Shown here piece after piece: positions 44,781-53,563 of a stretch of 64,000 bases of DNA (its first letter is position 1; the number at the start of each line of letters is the position of its first letter). Under the pieces are notes generated by a model. It saw only the letters and a program-made list of their open reading frames with translations, searched no databases and was not told the origin of the DNA. Origin of the DNA: Sulfurospirillum diekertiae (GTDB taxonomy: Bacteria; Campylobacterota; Campylobacteria; Campylobacterales; Sulfurospirillaceae); assembly GCF_002309535.1 (NCBI RefSeq), contig NZ_CP023275.1, positions 806,001 to 870,000 on the forward strand, written 5' to 3'. Position numbers and translations under genes: made by a program.

Positions 44781-45610
44781 GAGAATGGATCAGAAGCCAC
44801 CGTTTTATGATGGCACGACGCTTCACTCAACTGAGCATTCTTGGTTTGTTTGTGGCTGCCAATGGTTATGGGTTTAGGCTACTCAATGGTGATTTAAGCG
44901 CCTCTTTGGTGATGAAAAAACTTCCTTTAGCCGATCCTTTTGCCTTATTGCAGATATTAGCGACGGGTGCGATTGTAGGCATAGATGTACTTACAGGTGC
45001 AGCTTTGATCTTACTGTTTTACATGGTTGTCGGTGGGCGCGCATTTTGTTCATGGGTTTGTCCTCTCAATATGGTAACCGATGCAGCAAACGGAACACGA
45101 AGAGTCCTTCTTTTGGATAAAACCGTTGAAAAGAAGGTGTGGATGAGTCGTAATGTAAGGTATTGGGTTTTGGCTCTTAGCCTTATATTATCGTTCATGA
45201 CAGGCGTGGCTGCATTTGAAATGGTCAGTCCTATTGGAATTTTAAATCGGGGTATCATCTTTGGGATGGGCATGAGCGTGGCTCCTATACTTTGCATTTA
45301 TCTGTTTGATCTTTTTGCCGTAAAAAATGGCTGGTGCGGACACATTTGCCCTTTGGGCGGGTTTTACTCTCTTGTTGGGCGTTTAAGTCTGGTACGTATT
45401 AAACACGACCACACGAAGTGTACTTTGTGCATGAAGTGTAAAGAGATTTGTCCTGAGAAGCAGGTTCTTGGCATTATCTCCAAAAGGAGCGGTGCCATAA
45501 CTTCAGGAGAGTGTACCAATTGTGGACGATGTGTTGAAGTGTGTGAGAGTGATGCACTCTCTTTTGGTGTGCGGAATTACATTAACACAAATGTAGGAGA
45601 AAAAGAATGA
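44777..45610 (+). CDS. napH: Membrane quinol dehydrogenase subunit NapH
   Basis: The 277-residue protein has four membrane helices and the NapH cysteine motifs CSWVCPLN and CGHICPLGG facing the cytoplasm, then two [4Fe-4S] sites near the C-terminus (CTLCMKCKEICPE, CTNCGRCVEVCE). It oxidises menaquinol together with NapG. It overlaps both neighbours by four bases, which indicates translational coupling. Confidence 0.94.
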   Translation: MREWIRSHRFMMARRFTQLSILGLFVAANGYGFRLLNGDLSASLVMKKLPLADPFALLQILATGAIVGIDVLTGAALILLFYMVVGGRAFCSWVCPLNMVTDAANGTRRVLLLDKTVEKKVWMSRNVRYWVLALSLILSFMTGVAAFEMVSPIGILNRGIIFGMGMSVAPILCIYLFDLFAVKNGWCGHICPLGGFYSLVGRLSLVRIKHDHTKCTLCMKCKEICPEKQVLGIISKRSGAITSGECTNCGRCVEVCESDALSFGVRNYINTNVGEKE

Positions 45611-46131
45611 CTAGTATAAAAACGTTGATAATAGGTTCTTTGATAAGTATTATTGTGGCAAGCGGATGTGCGGTGTCACAATCATACAATGAAGAAGATT
45701 TAGGGCTTAGAAAGGTGGATCTCTACAGCGAAAAAACCGTTGTGGGTGAGCCAACATCATACTCAACAGTGTCTGCTGGTGAGTCAAAAACGATTCAAAG
45801 GTCGTTTGAAAATGCACCTCCGTTGATTCCACATGATGTGGAAGGAATGCTCGATATGACGAAAGAGAACAATGCGTGTACGGGTTGCCATATGCCTGAA
45901 GTTGCTGAGGCAGTGAAAGCGACTCCGATTCCGAAGTCTCACTTTTTCGATATGAGAACGCAAAAAGTGTTGACAGAGATGAGTTCTGCACGCTATAACT
46001 GTTCAGCATGTCATGTGCCTCAATCTGCCAACGAGCCTTTGGTTCAAAATAATTTTAAACCAGACTATCGTAAAGAGAGTGAGAAAAGTCGTTCAAACCT
46101 CATTGATAACCTTAATGAAGGTGTGAAGTAG
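45607..46131 (+). CDS. napB: Periplasmic dihaem cytochrome NapB
   Basis: The 174-residue small subunit has an N-terminal signal with a cysteine at a lipobox-like site (IVASGC) and two haem c sites, CTGCH and CSACH. The axial histidines are probably in PIPKSH and PLIPHD. It hands electrons from NapG to NapA. The possible lipid anchor is a feature to note, since NapB is usually soluble. Confidence 0.93.
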   Translation: MTSIKTLIIGSLISIIVASGCAVSQSYNEEDLGLRKVDLYSEKTVVGEPTSYSTVSAGESKTIQRSFENAPPLIPHDVEGMLDMTKENNACTGCHMPEVAEAVKATPIPKSHFFDMRTQKVLTEMSSARYNCSACHVPQSANEPLVQNNFKPDYRKESEKSRSNLIDNLNEGVK

Positions 46132-46133
46132 CC

Positions 46134-46651
46134 ATGACAAATGGTAGCAGAAGAGGGGTTTTTACCTCTCTTTTTGGTAACAAAAAGGCGCAAAAAAATC
46201 AAAATGAGTTGTGTGTGCGCCCTCCTTACCATCATGCGGGGTATGACTTTTTGGATTATTGCGTTACATGTAAAGATACGCCTTGCATGAATGCGTGTGA
46301 AGAAAAGATTATCGTCCTCTCTGCTGCCACCCATACCCTTACTTAGACTTTACCAAAGGTGGATGTACCTTTTGTGAAGCGTGCGCAAGGGCGTGCCCAA
46401 GTGGTGTTTTAAGTCTTACATGTAACGATGAAAAAGATTTACATGTAAAAGCGAAGATTGATATAATAGCCTGTATGGCATGGCATCAAAGTCTGTGCAA
46501 TAGCTGTTTGGATGCGTGTGAACCTAGAGCCATTCAATTTTTAGGGCTTTGGAAACCGCAAATAGAGATGGATGTCTGTAATGGATGTGGCATGTGCGTC
46601 GGCATCTGTCCCAGTAGTGCGATTATGATACAAGAGGAGAAAAAGGCATGA
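46134..46651 (+). pseudogene. napF: NapF ferredoxin-type protein, frameshifted
   Basis: The first frame gives about 70 residues with CVTCKDTPCMNACEE and then stops at TAG 46344-46346. The same protein continues in another frame: YLDFTKGGCTFCEACARACP, later CNSCLDACEP and CNGCGMCVGICP, to TGA at 46649-46651. One extra C in the CCC run at 46336-46338 would restore ATHTPYLDF and a full protein of about 172 residues with four Fe-S motifs. NapF is a cytoplasmic maturation or electron-transfer factor for NapA. Three TTACATGTAA copies lie inside it (46264, 46416, 46439). The stop overlaps napL. Confidence 0.85.
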
Positions 46652-47595
46652 AATTATTTCTGTTTCTAAGTCTCTTGACAAATGTGCTGTTAAGTGCAGC
46701 GTTAGTACCAGAACGAACAATAGAAACGGCTGGAACGGTACAACATATAGCTTTGGTTGAGGGAAAGATCATCGCAGGAACAAGCGCAGGAACTCTTGAG
46801 GTGTATCAACTGAGTGATGCGACCAAACTTTCTCAAACCAAATTTCCGAATATAAAAGATTTTACAGGAGATGAGGTTGCTCCTAAAGTTTTTTCAGTTG
46901 ATATGCTAGGCAACACGCTTCTTGCTGTCGTTCAAGCCAGTAACGGTGCGCGTGAGTTATACCTTATAGAAGAGGGTAAGCCTAAAGTGCTCATAGACGC
47001 TACGGCTAATCTTTTCATCTCCAAAGCACAATTTGTCGATAAAAAGCACATTTTGGTGGCACTTCTCAGTAATGAGATTTTTTTGTGGGACATTCAAACG
47101 AAAAAAGAGATTTACCGCATTCAACCTTCCTCTTCACACTTTAGCGATTTTGCATTGAATGAAACAAAAAGTAGGGCCGCAAGTGCATGTGAGTCGGGTG
47201 AAATCACTCTCTTTGATGTTTTAAGTGGCAAAATCACTCAAGTGCTCAAAGGCGGTAATGTGGACAATGTTTATACTGTGGATTTTAAAAAAGATAAAGT
47301 GCTCTGTGCGGGTCAAGACAGACGTGGCATTGTTTACACTCTTCAAAATAGCACGTATGAACGATTTGATGGCTCGTTTCTCATTTATGCGGGAGCACTG
47401 AGTCCTAGCGTAACGTTGGGTGCGTTTGCCTTTAATGAACAGAATGATATTGTTGTGTTTGATCTTGCCACAAAAGCGAAAGTTCATACGCTTAAAGGGC
47501 AAAAAAGTACGCTCAATACCATCATCTTTGCGACGGAGAAAGAGCTTGTCAGTAGCAGTGACGATCAATTTATTATGATTTGGAGAATCCCATGA
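46648..47595 (+). CDS. napL: NapL, periplasmic WD40-like protein of the nap operon
   Basis: The 315-residue protein has a signal peptide (cleavage near LLSA) and a repeated pattern of about 40 residues consistent with a beta propeller (DKKHILVALLSNEIFLWDIQ, ASACESGEITLFDVLSG, ELVSSSDDQFIMIW). It is found in epsilonproteobacterial nap operons between napF and napD, where loss lowers Nap activity in Wolinella; its biochemical job is unknown. It overlaps napD by four bases. Confidence 0.85.
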   Translation: MKLFLFLSLLTNVLLSAALVPERTIETAGTVQHIALVEGKIIAGTSAGTLEVYQLSDATKLSQTKFPNIKDFTGDEVAPKVFSVDMLGNTLLAVVQASNGARELYLIEEGKPKVLIDATANLFISKAQFVDKKHILVALLSNEIFLWDIQTKKEIYRIQPSSSHFSDFALNETKSRAASACESGEITLFDVLSGKITQVLKGGNVDNVYTVDFKKDKVLCAGQDRRGIVYTLQNSTYERFDGSFLIYAGALSPSVTLGAFAFNEQNDIVVFDLATKAKVHTLKGQKSTLNTIIFATEKELVSSSDDQFIMIWRIP

Positions 47596-47945
47596 ATATT
47601 TCAAGTATTGTGATACAAACGAAGCCTTTACATGTAAAAGAGATTATTGCGATTTGTGAGGCGAGTGATTTTTGTGACTACCATTTTCATGACGAGCAAA
47701 CTGGCAAAATTATTGTCACGATTGAGGGTGCAGACCTTGACGAAGAGATGGCGAAAATGAAAAAAATTGAGCAGATTCCTCATGTCATTTGCGCTGATAT
47801 GATGATGGCTTACAGCGAAGATGAGCTCGACGCGGAAAGAGAAAAGCTAGCGCAATCTCCTAGTGTACCAGATATTCTCAACGATGAAACGGTTGCCCTC
47901 AAAGATATTGTCTATAAGGGTGATTTGAAAAAGAAAATCAACTAA
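47592..47945 (+). CDS. napD: NapD chaperone
   Basis: The 117-residue cytoplasmic protein has the ferredoxin-like NapD fold (NISSIVIQTKPLHVKEIIAI, GKIIVTIEG) and a longer acidic tail than usual. NapD binds the Tat signal of NapA and holds back export until the cofactor is inserted. I start at ATG 47592, which overlaps the napL stop (ATGA), not the upstream TTG. TTACATGTAA at 47628 encodes LHVK at the position where many NapD proteins have a helix start. Confidence 0.88.
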   Translation: MNISSIVIQTKPLHVKEIIAICEASDFCDYHFHDEQTGKIIVTIEGADLDEEMAKMKKIEQIPHVICADMMMAYSEDELDAEREKLAQSPSVPDILNDETVALKDIVYKGDLKKKIN

Positions 47946-47954
47946 GGAAGGGTT

Positions 47955-48491
47955 ATGCAAACGACGTATCAGATGTTTATTGAAACTATTGTGCCAAGTG
48001 ATGAGCTTATTGTCTCTCGTACCGATTTGCATGGAAACATAACCTACGCCAATGAAACGTTTGCCCATATTTCGGGCTATGAGATTGATGAACTCATTGG
48101 AAAACCCCATAACATCGTTCGTCATCCCGATATGCCTCATTCCGTTTTCAGGACACTCTGGCAGACTTTGAAGCAAGAGCAGATGTGGAAAGGGTATGTC
48201 AAAAATCTGCGAAAAGATGGCGGTTACTACTGGGTTTACGCCGAAATTTCGGGTGTCTATAAAGATGGCGTATTGGTTGAATACAAATCATTGCGAGCAC
48301 CTATAGAAGAAGAGACGAAAATTAAGATGCAGCGTGAATATGATGAAAAATGTGAAAAAGAAGAGGGAAAAAGCCGAGTTGTTGTCTATTTGAAAAGCGA
48401 TATTGTTCATAAAGTTGAAACACTTGCACGTGAAAAAGCCTGTTTAGGCGATACGATCATGAATGACATTTTGAGCGATTCCCTCTTTTAA
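47955..48491 (+). CDS. PAS-domain protein (Aer-like) without transmitter
   Basis: The 178-residue protein has an Aer-type PAS domain at 15-115 (DLHGNITYANETFAHISGYE, NIVRHPDMPHSVF, GYYWVYAEISGVY). A short helical tail follows with no HAMP, kinase or MCP region. In Aer the PAS binds FAD and reports redox state. Campylobacter uses separate PAS proteins (CetB) with a partner MCP, and that may be the role here. It starts 9 bases after napD and may be cotranscribed with nap. Confidence 0.78.
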   Translation: MQTTYQMFIETIVPSDELIVSRTDLHGNITYANETFAHISGYEIDELIGKPHNIVRHPDMPHSVFRTLWQTLKQEQMWKGYVKNLRKDGGYYWVYAEISGVYKDGVLVEYKSLRAPIEEETKIKMQREYDEKCEKEEGKSRVVVYLKSDIVHKVETLAREKACLGDTIMNDILSDSLF

Positions 48492-48638
48492 TTCCTCCCT
48501 TTGGGTTGAAGTTGACCCTTCAATCCTCCCCATGATTTCATTAAGACTAAATCCTAGCCATTTTTATTTATGATTTTATAATTAATAAAAGTATATTCTT
48601 ATAATTATATTTATTATAAATTATAATTAGGAGTGTCA

Positions 48639-49607
48639 ATGGATGAGGTTCTTACGTGCGAGAACAGTAGAGTAAAATTTTTCCCTATCATGATGTATGC
48701 GATGGTTATGGGAATGAGTGGTTTAACGATTATGTACCAAAAAGCTGCCCTTTGGTTAGGCTTTACGGATATGATTGGTCATCTCTTAATGATGGTTTCA
48801 ACCACATTATTTGTTGTTATTTCTCTCATCTATCTTAGTAAATACATCAAATATGCACCAATGGTAAAAAAAGAGTTTTCACACCCCATTAGACTCAATT
48901 TTTTTGCAGCGATTTCGATTTCGATGTTAATGCTAGCGATTATTTATAAAGAGGTCAATGTCAATGTCGCTTCCATGTTTTGGTATGCAGGAACGGTTTT
49001 GCATTTTTACCTTACCATGCACACGATCTCTTTTTGGATCAATAACAATCAAGAACTAGACCACTCTAATCCTGCATGGTTTATTCCTGTGGTGGGCAAT
49101 GTCCTTGTTCCTGTTGGCGGTGTAGGATTTGCGAGCCAAGGGGTTCTGATGTACTTTTTTAGCTGTGGTATCTTTTTTTGGGTAATTCTGTTTGCCATTT
49201 TGCTCAATCGTATTATTTTTCACCATCAATTAGCCGTAAAGTTTATGCCAACGATGTTTATTCTTATCGCTCCACCCGCGGTTGGCTTTCTGGCATACTA
49301 CAAAATGTACGGTGTGATTGATGTTTTTGCCACGATGTTGTTCAATCTTGCCCTTTTCTTTACGCTTTTGGTCGCTTTCATGTACAAAAATTTCATTAAA
49401 ATCAAATTTTTCATCTCTTGGTGGGCCTTTGTTTTTCCCCTTGCAGCCATGAGTATCAGCGCGATGTTAATGTATCATGAAACTAAAGATGTTATACTTT
49501 TATCACTCTCGTATGTGATGGTTGGTGTGACAACAATGGTCATCTCTGTTGTGATGTATCAAACGGTATCGCATGTGCTCAGAGGTGAAATCTGCGTACA
49601 AGAGTAA
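48639..49607 (+). CDS. TDT/SLAC1-TehA family transporter
   Basis: This membrane protein of about 322 residues has ten predicted helices in the pattern of the tellurite-resistance/dicarboxylate transporter family. Landmarks are MVMGMSGLTIMYQKA in helix 1 and NPAWFIPVVGNVLVPVGG in the middle. Members are anion channels or malate, sulfite or tellurite-linked transporters. TAGGAG is correctly spaced for ATG 48639; GTG 48633 is the alternative. Upstream sequence is very AT-rich. Confidence 0.85.
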   Translation: MDEVLTCENSRVKFFPIMMYAMVMGMSGLTIMYQKAALWLGFTDMIGHLLMMVSTTLFVVISLIYLSKYIKYAPMVKKEFSHPIRLNFFAAISISMLMLAIIYKEVNVNVASMFWYAGTVLHFYLTMHTISFWINNNQELDHSNPAWFIPVVGNVLVPVGGVGFASQGVLMYFFSCGIFFWVILFAILLNRIIFHHQLAVKFMPTMFILIAPPAVGFLAYYKMYGVIDVFATMLFNLALFFTLLVAFMYKNFIKIKFFISWWAFVFPLAAMSISAMLMYHETKDVILLSLSYVMVGVTTMVISVVMYQTVSHVLRGEICVQE

Positions 49608-49631
49608 ACAACACTTTACAAGGAAAATTAG

Positions 49632-50018
49632 ATGGAAAAAACACTCTTTTTAGATCAATATCCTATTCATTCACTAACCCTGAAGAAAGAAGGATTTCGT
49701 TATCAGCATATGTCCCAAATCGTTGATTATTTTAAAGAGAAGATCAACGCTGATCCTGTGGCGCACTTTATCGCAATTTTTGACCATTATGCCCACACCA
49801 AAGCACTGGGTGGAGAGATGATGGAAGGGCTCAAAGATGTTCAAAATGTTATTTTTTGTTTTGGAAAGACTATCCAAAATACCAAAATCGTAGCAGTCCG
49901 TCCACGAAGTATCGGAATCTGTGAGTTTGAAGATCGCTTTGTGATTGAATTTATGGAAGCACCCAAAGAGGAGATTCATACGATTATGCAACTGTGGATA
50001 AAAGCCTTGGTAGCTTAA
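49632..50018 (+). CDS. Conserved-looking protein of unknown function
   Basis: I do not recognise a family with confidence. The 128-residue protein is cytoplasmic and mixed alpha/beta, with a single cysteine pair (Cys76 in VIFCFGK and Cys97 in SIGICEF). It follows the TDT gene by 24 bases with its own AAGGAAA site, so it is probably cotranscribed. It converges on the DUF134 gene with only one base between the stops. Confidence 0.6.
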   Translation: MEKTLFLDQYPIHSLTLKKEGFRYQHMSQIVDYFKEKINADPVAHFIAIFDHYAHTKALGGEMMEGLKDVQNVIFCFGKTIQNTKIVAVRPRSIGICEFEDRFVIEFMEAPKEEIHTIMQLWIKALVA

Positions 50019-50019
50019 A

Positions 50020-50610
50020 CTACCAAAGTGCCGTAATCTCTTCGTCTGTAATTTCTTCTTTTAAAAGCACGGGTATTCCTTTTGTGGAAAGCATGCTTTT
50101 AAATCCTTGCCCAATGGTTCCCGTGACAAATACATTGACACGTTGATTGACAAAAAGCTCTGTTAAGACTAAAGGGGGTTTCATCTGGTTGGATGTCAGA
50201 GGATTTGGAATCATCTGGTGCTCACTAATGTGATGATTTTCAAGTGTAAAAAAATGAATGTATCTGCTTTTAGGGCTCAAAGAGCTATAAGGGGAGGTTT
50301 CATTTTCACTGCAGAGTGCAACCACATAACGCTCTTTCGTATTTTCCAGATGTAACGTATGTCCACCCAGTAGTGCTAAAGCCACCTTATTTCGAGCAGA
50401 TTTAATAATACGTGCAAACGTAGGGCGAGAAACTTCCATCTTTTGTGCGGCTTCTTCTTGATACAACTCCAATAAATCCATAAGATAAAGCGCTTCCACC
50501 TCTTCGGATAAAAGTGTGATCGTCTCTTGATGTGTTTGAATTTCACGAGGGTTAAATTGGCAACACGGCGGTCTGAATGAAGTAAACCGTTTGCATTTTT
50601 GCCGTGGCAT
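50020..50610 (-). CDS. DUF134 HTH protein fused to a NifX-like domain
   Basis: The 196-residue protein has an N-terminal DUF134 domain with PCCQFNP and a sigma-like HTH (YQEEAAQKMEVSRPTFARII, residues 49-68). Its C-terminal domain (about 95-190) resembles the dinitrogenase Fe-Mo cofactor-binding NifX/NifB fold (VLTELFVNQRVNVFVTGTIG). It is divergent from two NifX-like genes and is their likely regulator. The NifX domain may sense the same ligand that the regulated proteins bind. Confidence 0.78.
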   Translation of the reverse strand: MPRQKCKRFTSFRPPCCQFNPREIQTHQETITLLSEEVEALYLMDLLELYQEEAAQKMEVSRPTFARIIKSARNKVALALLGGHTLHLENTKERYVVALCSENETSPYSSLSPKSRYIHFFTLENHHISEHQMIPNPLTSNQMKPPLVLTELFVNQRVNVFVTGTIGQGFKSMLSTKGIPVLLKEEITDEEITALW

Positions 50611-50826
50611 AATTCTCCTTTACATGTATAGACTTTTTGTATAACCCATTGAAAAAAGAGTATCGCTTATAGCACATCACTTTTTAAAACTAAAAACATC
50701 GCTGAAGCTAAAGGCTATGACTCAATTTTGAGTTTTAAAAATTAACGCACTCTCAGCAAACTCTTTATCTTTTCAAGGGGCATACAAAAAGTCTAATATG
50801 CACATTATAACATGATTTAAAAATAC

Positions 50827-50874
50827 TTGACATATGTCCATTATGAGAGTATTATTTTGAACATATGCTCATTA
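50827..50874 (+). promoter_or_regulatory. Sigma70-type promoter and repeated operator before the NifX-like genes
   Basis: TTGACA at 50827-50832, a 17-bp spacer and TATTAT at 50850-50855 form a near-consensus promoter. Two direct copies of ACATATGNNCATTA start at 50830 and 50861, 31 bp or three helix turns apart, one over the promoter and one over the leader. This fits repression by the divergent DUF134 protein. The -35 region also reads TTGACATATGTCCA, one base from the nrf-type operator. Confidence 0.6.
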
Positions 50875-50884
50875 AGGAGTTTCA

Positions 50885-51271
50885 ATGATAGCAGTACCTG
50901 TTAAAACAGAAAAAGGCGATGTGATAGCACCTCTTTTTGGAAAAGCAAACTATTTTAGTTTGATCGATGCGCAAGGTCATATAGCAACACGCGAATGCAG
51001 TGTTCAAGGAGGCATGAATGTTGTCCCTTGGTTACAAAATTTGGGCGTTAAAACGGTTTTACTCAATCACGTAGGCGAAAAACCTTTTCATGCACTTTTG
51101 GGTGCAGGCATCGATATTTATTATGTCGGGAAAGAGCGAATTATGCTCAAAGAGGCTTTGGATCAATTGCATAAGGGCACACTTGAAAAAGTGACAGTTA
51201 TGAATTATATGAAGCTTCTAGGCGATGACGGAGATCATCATGATAGTGGTGGTTGTGGCTGTGGGCACTAA
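50885..51271 (+). CDS. NifB/NifX-family cluster-binding protein, first copy
   Basis: The 128-residue protein has the dinitrogenase Fe-Mo cofactor-binding fold: AVPVKTEKGDVIAPLFGKAN at the start and a GAGIDIYYVG segment. It ends with a His/Cys-rich tail (DHHDSGGCGCGH) suited to metal binding. Outside nitrogen fixation such proteins carry Fe-S or Mo clusters or stay uncharacterised. It is followed 43 bases later by a paralogue. Confidence 0.85.
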   Translation: MIAVPVKTEKGDVIAPLFGKANYFSLIDAQGHIATRECSVQGGMNVVPWLQNLGVKTVLLNHVGEKPFHALLGAGIDIYYVGKERIMLKEALDQLHKGTLEKVTVMNYMKLLGDDGDHHDSGGCGCGH

Positions 51272-51314
51272 ACCATAAAATACAAAACTCTATTAACATA
51301 AAAAAGGATCGCAA

Positions 51315-51680
51315 ATGACAATTATATTTCCAACCATGAAAGACGAAGGAATTGAAGCAAAGAGAGGCGCACATTTTGGTAAGGCAACTTTTTATACAGC
51401 CGTTACGGTTGAAGATGGTGTGGTAAAAGAGGTCAAGGTGCATAAAAACCCTGGTCATGTAACGGGAGGATGTGCGAATGCTGTGGCAAACATACAAGCT
51501 TTAGGTGCTGATACATTGGTAGTTTCAGGCATCGGTGGAGAGCCTTTAAAAAAGTTTTTAGCGGTGAATGTTTCTGTCTATTTTGATGATAAAAATGAAA
51601 CGGTAGAAGATTCGTTAAGAGATTTTCTAGCCGGAAAAACAGCTAAAATTGACCCAAACCATACGTGTGCTCACCATTAA
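51315..51680 (+). CDS. NifB/NifX-family cluster-binding protein, second copy
   Basis: The 121-residue paralogue has IIFPTMKDEGIEAKRGAHFG at the start, NPGHVTGGCANAVA in the ligand region and a short tail with CAHH. It shares the fold but not the long His/Cys tail of the first copy, so the pair may form a heterodimer or a donor and acceptor. A strong terminator follows, closing the two-gene operon. Confidence 0.84.
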   Translation: MTIIFPTMKDEGIEAKRGAHFGKATFYTAVTVEDGVVKEVKVHKNPGHVTGGCANAVANIQALGADTLVVSGIGGEPLKKFLAVNVSVYFDDKNETVEDSLRDFLAGKTAKIDPNHTCAHH

Positions 51681-51690
51681 TTATTTTTGA

Positions 51691-51726
51691 ATTTCTGCAA
51701 GGAAGTGTTCTTGCAGAAATTTTTTT
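51691..51726 (+). terminator. Terminator of the NifX-like operon
   Basis: ATTTCTGCAAG at 51691-51701 pairs perfectly with CTTGCAGAAAT at 51710-51720, followed by six T residues. Confidence 0.85.
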
Positions 51727-51813
51727 GATCACACTTTATAACCAGATAACAATGTGTATTTTTAATTAATATTTATTATTATTTAGTTATAATTTTGAAA
51801 AGGTTGATTTAAA

Positions 51814-52023
51814 ATGCAGTGGGTTAAACAGATCGTTTTTTTCTACCGTGATGGTTTTAAACAGATGCACGTTGGCAAACAGCTCTGGCTCATTATTGCT
51901 ATCAAGTTTTTTCTTTTTTTTGTTGTTTTAAAGCTCTTCTTCTTCCCCAATATCCTCCAAACACACTTTTCAAATGACATGCAAAGAGCAGACTCTGTGC
52001 TGGAACATTTGATGCAAAAATAA
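51814..52023 (+). CDS. DUF4492 small membrane protein
   Basis: The 69-residue protein has one membrane helix (about 24-44, IIAIKFFLFFVVLKLFFF) after a short amphipathic start. It matches DUF4492, which is commonly encoded just before cydA in Campylobacterota and Bacteroidetes. It probably assists or belongs to the cytochrome bd complex. It ends 12 bases before cydA. Confidence 0.8.
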   Translation: MQWVKQIVFFYRDGFKQMHVGKQLWLIIAIKFFLFFVVLKLFFFPNILQTHFSNDMQRADSVLEHLMQK

Positions 52024-52035
52024 AAGGTATTTCCG

Positions 52036-53562
52036 ATGGATCACACACTTCTTGTTGAGTTGTCGCGTGCACAATTTGCGCTTACGGCACTGTATCACTG
52101 GCTTTTTGTCCCGCTTACGTTAGGACTTTCATTTATTATCGCTATTATGGAGAGCATTTACGTCAAGACAAAAAACCCTGAGTGGAAAAAATTGACGAAA
52201 TTTTGGATGACGCTCTTTGCGATCAATTTTGCGATCGGTCTTGCGACGGGCATCATCTTAGAGTTTGAATTTGGTACCAACTGGTCAAATTACTCATGGA
52301 TCGTGGGTGACCTTTTTGGCGCACCGCTTGCGATTGAGGGCATTATGGCATTCTTTTTAGAGTCGACCTTTTTTGCTGTCATGTTTTTTGGTTGGGAGAA
52401 AGTTTCGCCTAAAATGCACCTCTTTTCAACATGGCTTGTGGCGATTGGCTCAAACCTCTCTGCCCTTTGGATTTTGGTTGCCAATGGATGGATGCAACAC
52501 CCTGTGGGGATGGAATTTAACCTTGAGCGTGCGCGCTTTGAGATGAAAAGTTTTGCCGATGTTCTCTTCAACCCAAACGCCGTTTCCAAATTTTTACACA
52601 CGATTGGCAGTGGTTATGTGATGGGCTCCCTCTTTGTCGTGGGGGTAAGCAGTTGGTTCTTACTCAAAAATCGCCATACGCTTTTCGCCAAACGCAGCAT
52701 CATTGTGGGCGCTTCTTTTGGATTTTTGGCTTCCATTTTCTTGCTGGTTACAGGCGATGAGTCCGCGCATCAAGTTGCCCTTAGTCAACCGACCAAACTG
52801 GCTGCGATGGAAGGGCTTTACGATGGAAAACATCGAGCAGGCATCGTGGCGATCGGTCAGTTGAATACAAACAAAAAAATTGGCGATACGCAAGATGAAT
52901 TTATCTGGTCGATTGAGATTCCTTACGCACTCTCTTTTCTAGGGTTTCACAACATCAACGCGTTTGTACCGGGCATTGATGATCTCGTACTTGGAAACAC
53001 AATACTGGGTATTGAGCCTGCTCAAAGCAAACTGGACAAAGGCAAACTGGCGTTAGAGGCGTTGCGTACCTACAAAGAAGCGCAGCAGATGAATAATGTT
53101 CCAACTCAAGAAGAAGCTTTAGCACTGTTTCGTACCAATGAGGCTTATTTGGGGTATGGTTACTTAGATAAACCCGAAAAAATCATCCCACCCATTGCAT
53201 TGACATTTTATAGCTTTCACATCATGGTGAGCTTAGGCAGTTGGTTTTTGGCACTCTTCTTTTTCGTGCTCTACTTTAGCATGATCGGCAAGATTGGGAG
53301 CAAAAAACTCCTGTTGTATGCGGGGCTTTTCTCCATTCCTTTGGGTTACATCGCAGGCGAAGCGGGTTGGATTGTGGCAGAAGTGGGCAGGCAACCGTGG
53401 GCGATTCAGGGCATGCTTCCTGTGGGCATGGCGAGTTCGCACATTGATGAAGTCTCAGTCATGATCACACTAGGACTTTTTGCGATTATCTTTACCGCAC
53501 TGCTCATTGCGGAAGTGAAAATCATGCTGAAACAAATTATAATCGGACCTGAGGAGGCATAA
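52036..53562 (+). CDS. cydA: Cytochrome bd quinol oxidase subunit I
   Basis: The 508-residue subunit has the CydA signature from the N-terminus (LSRAQFALTALYHWLFVPLT, with the haem b595-type histidine His18/19). GRQPWAIQGMLP lies near the C-terminus and the quinol loop around residues 250-330 is of medium length. It oxidises quinol and reduces O2 at the periplasmic side of the inner membrane, giving microaerobic respiration or O2 removal in an otherwise anaerobic cell. It is one base upstream of cydB. Confidence 0.94.
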   Translation: MDHTLLVELSRAQFALTALYHWLFVPLTLGLSFIIAIMESIYVKTKNPEWKKLTKFWMTLFAINFAIGLATGIILEFEFGTNWSNYSWIVGDLFGAPLAIEGIMAFFLESTFFAVMFFGWEKVSPKMHLFSTWLVAIGSNLSALWILVANGWMQHPVGMEFNLERARFEMKSFADVLFNPNAVSKFLHTIGSGYVMGSLFVVGVSSWFLLKNRHTLFAKRSIIVGASFGFLASIFLLVTGDESAHQVALSQPTKLAAMEGLYDGKHRAGIVAIGQLNTNKKIGDTQDEFIWSIEIPYALSFLGFHNINAFVPGIDDLVLGNTILGIEPAQSKLDKGKLALEALRTYKEAQQMNNVPTQEEALALFRTNEAYLGYGYLDKPEKIIPPIALTFYSFHIMVSLGSWFLALFFFVLYFSMIGKIGSKKLLLYAGLFSIPLGYIAGEAGWIVAEVGRQPWAIQGMLPVGMASSHIDEVSVMITLGLFAIIFTALLIAEVKIMLKQIIIGPEEA

Positions 53563-53563
53563 G

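Noticed and set aside
41167-47945. A missing napC as evidence of a damaged nap operon
   Set aside because: Campylobacterota of this type lack napC and use NapGH for quinol oxidation, so its absence is normal.
50620-50629. TTACATGTAT as a 35th palindrome copy
   Set aside because: One base differs and breaks the symmetry, so I counted exact copies only. Half-sites at 17261, 19236 and 33559 were left out for the same reason.
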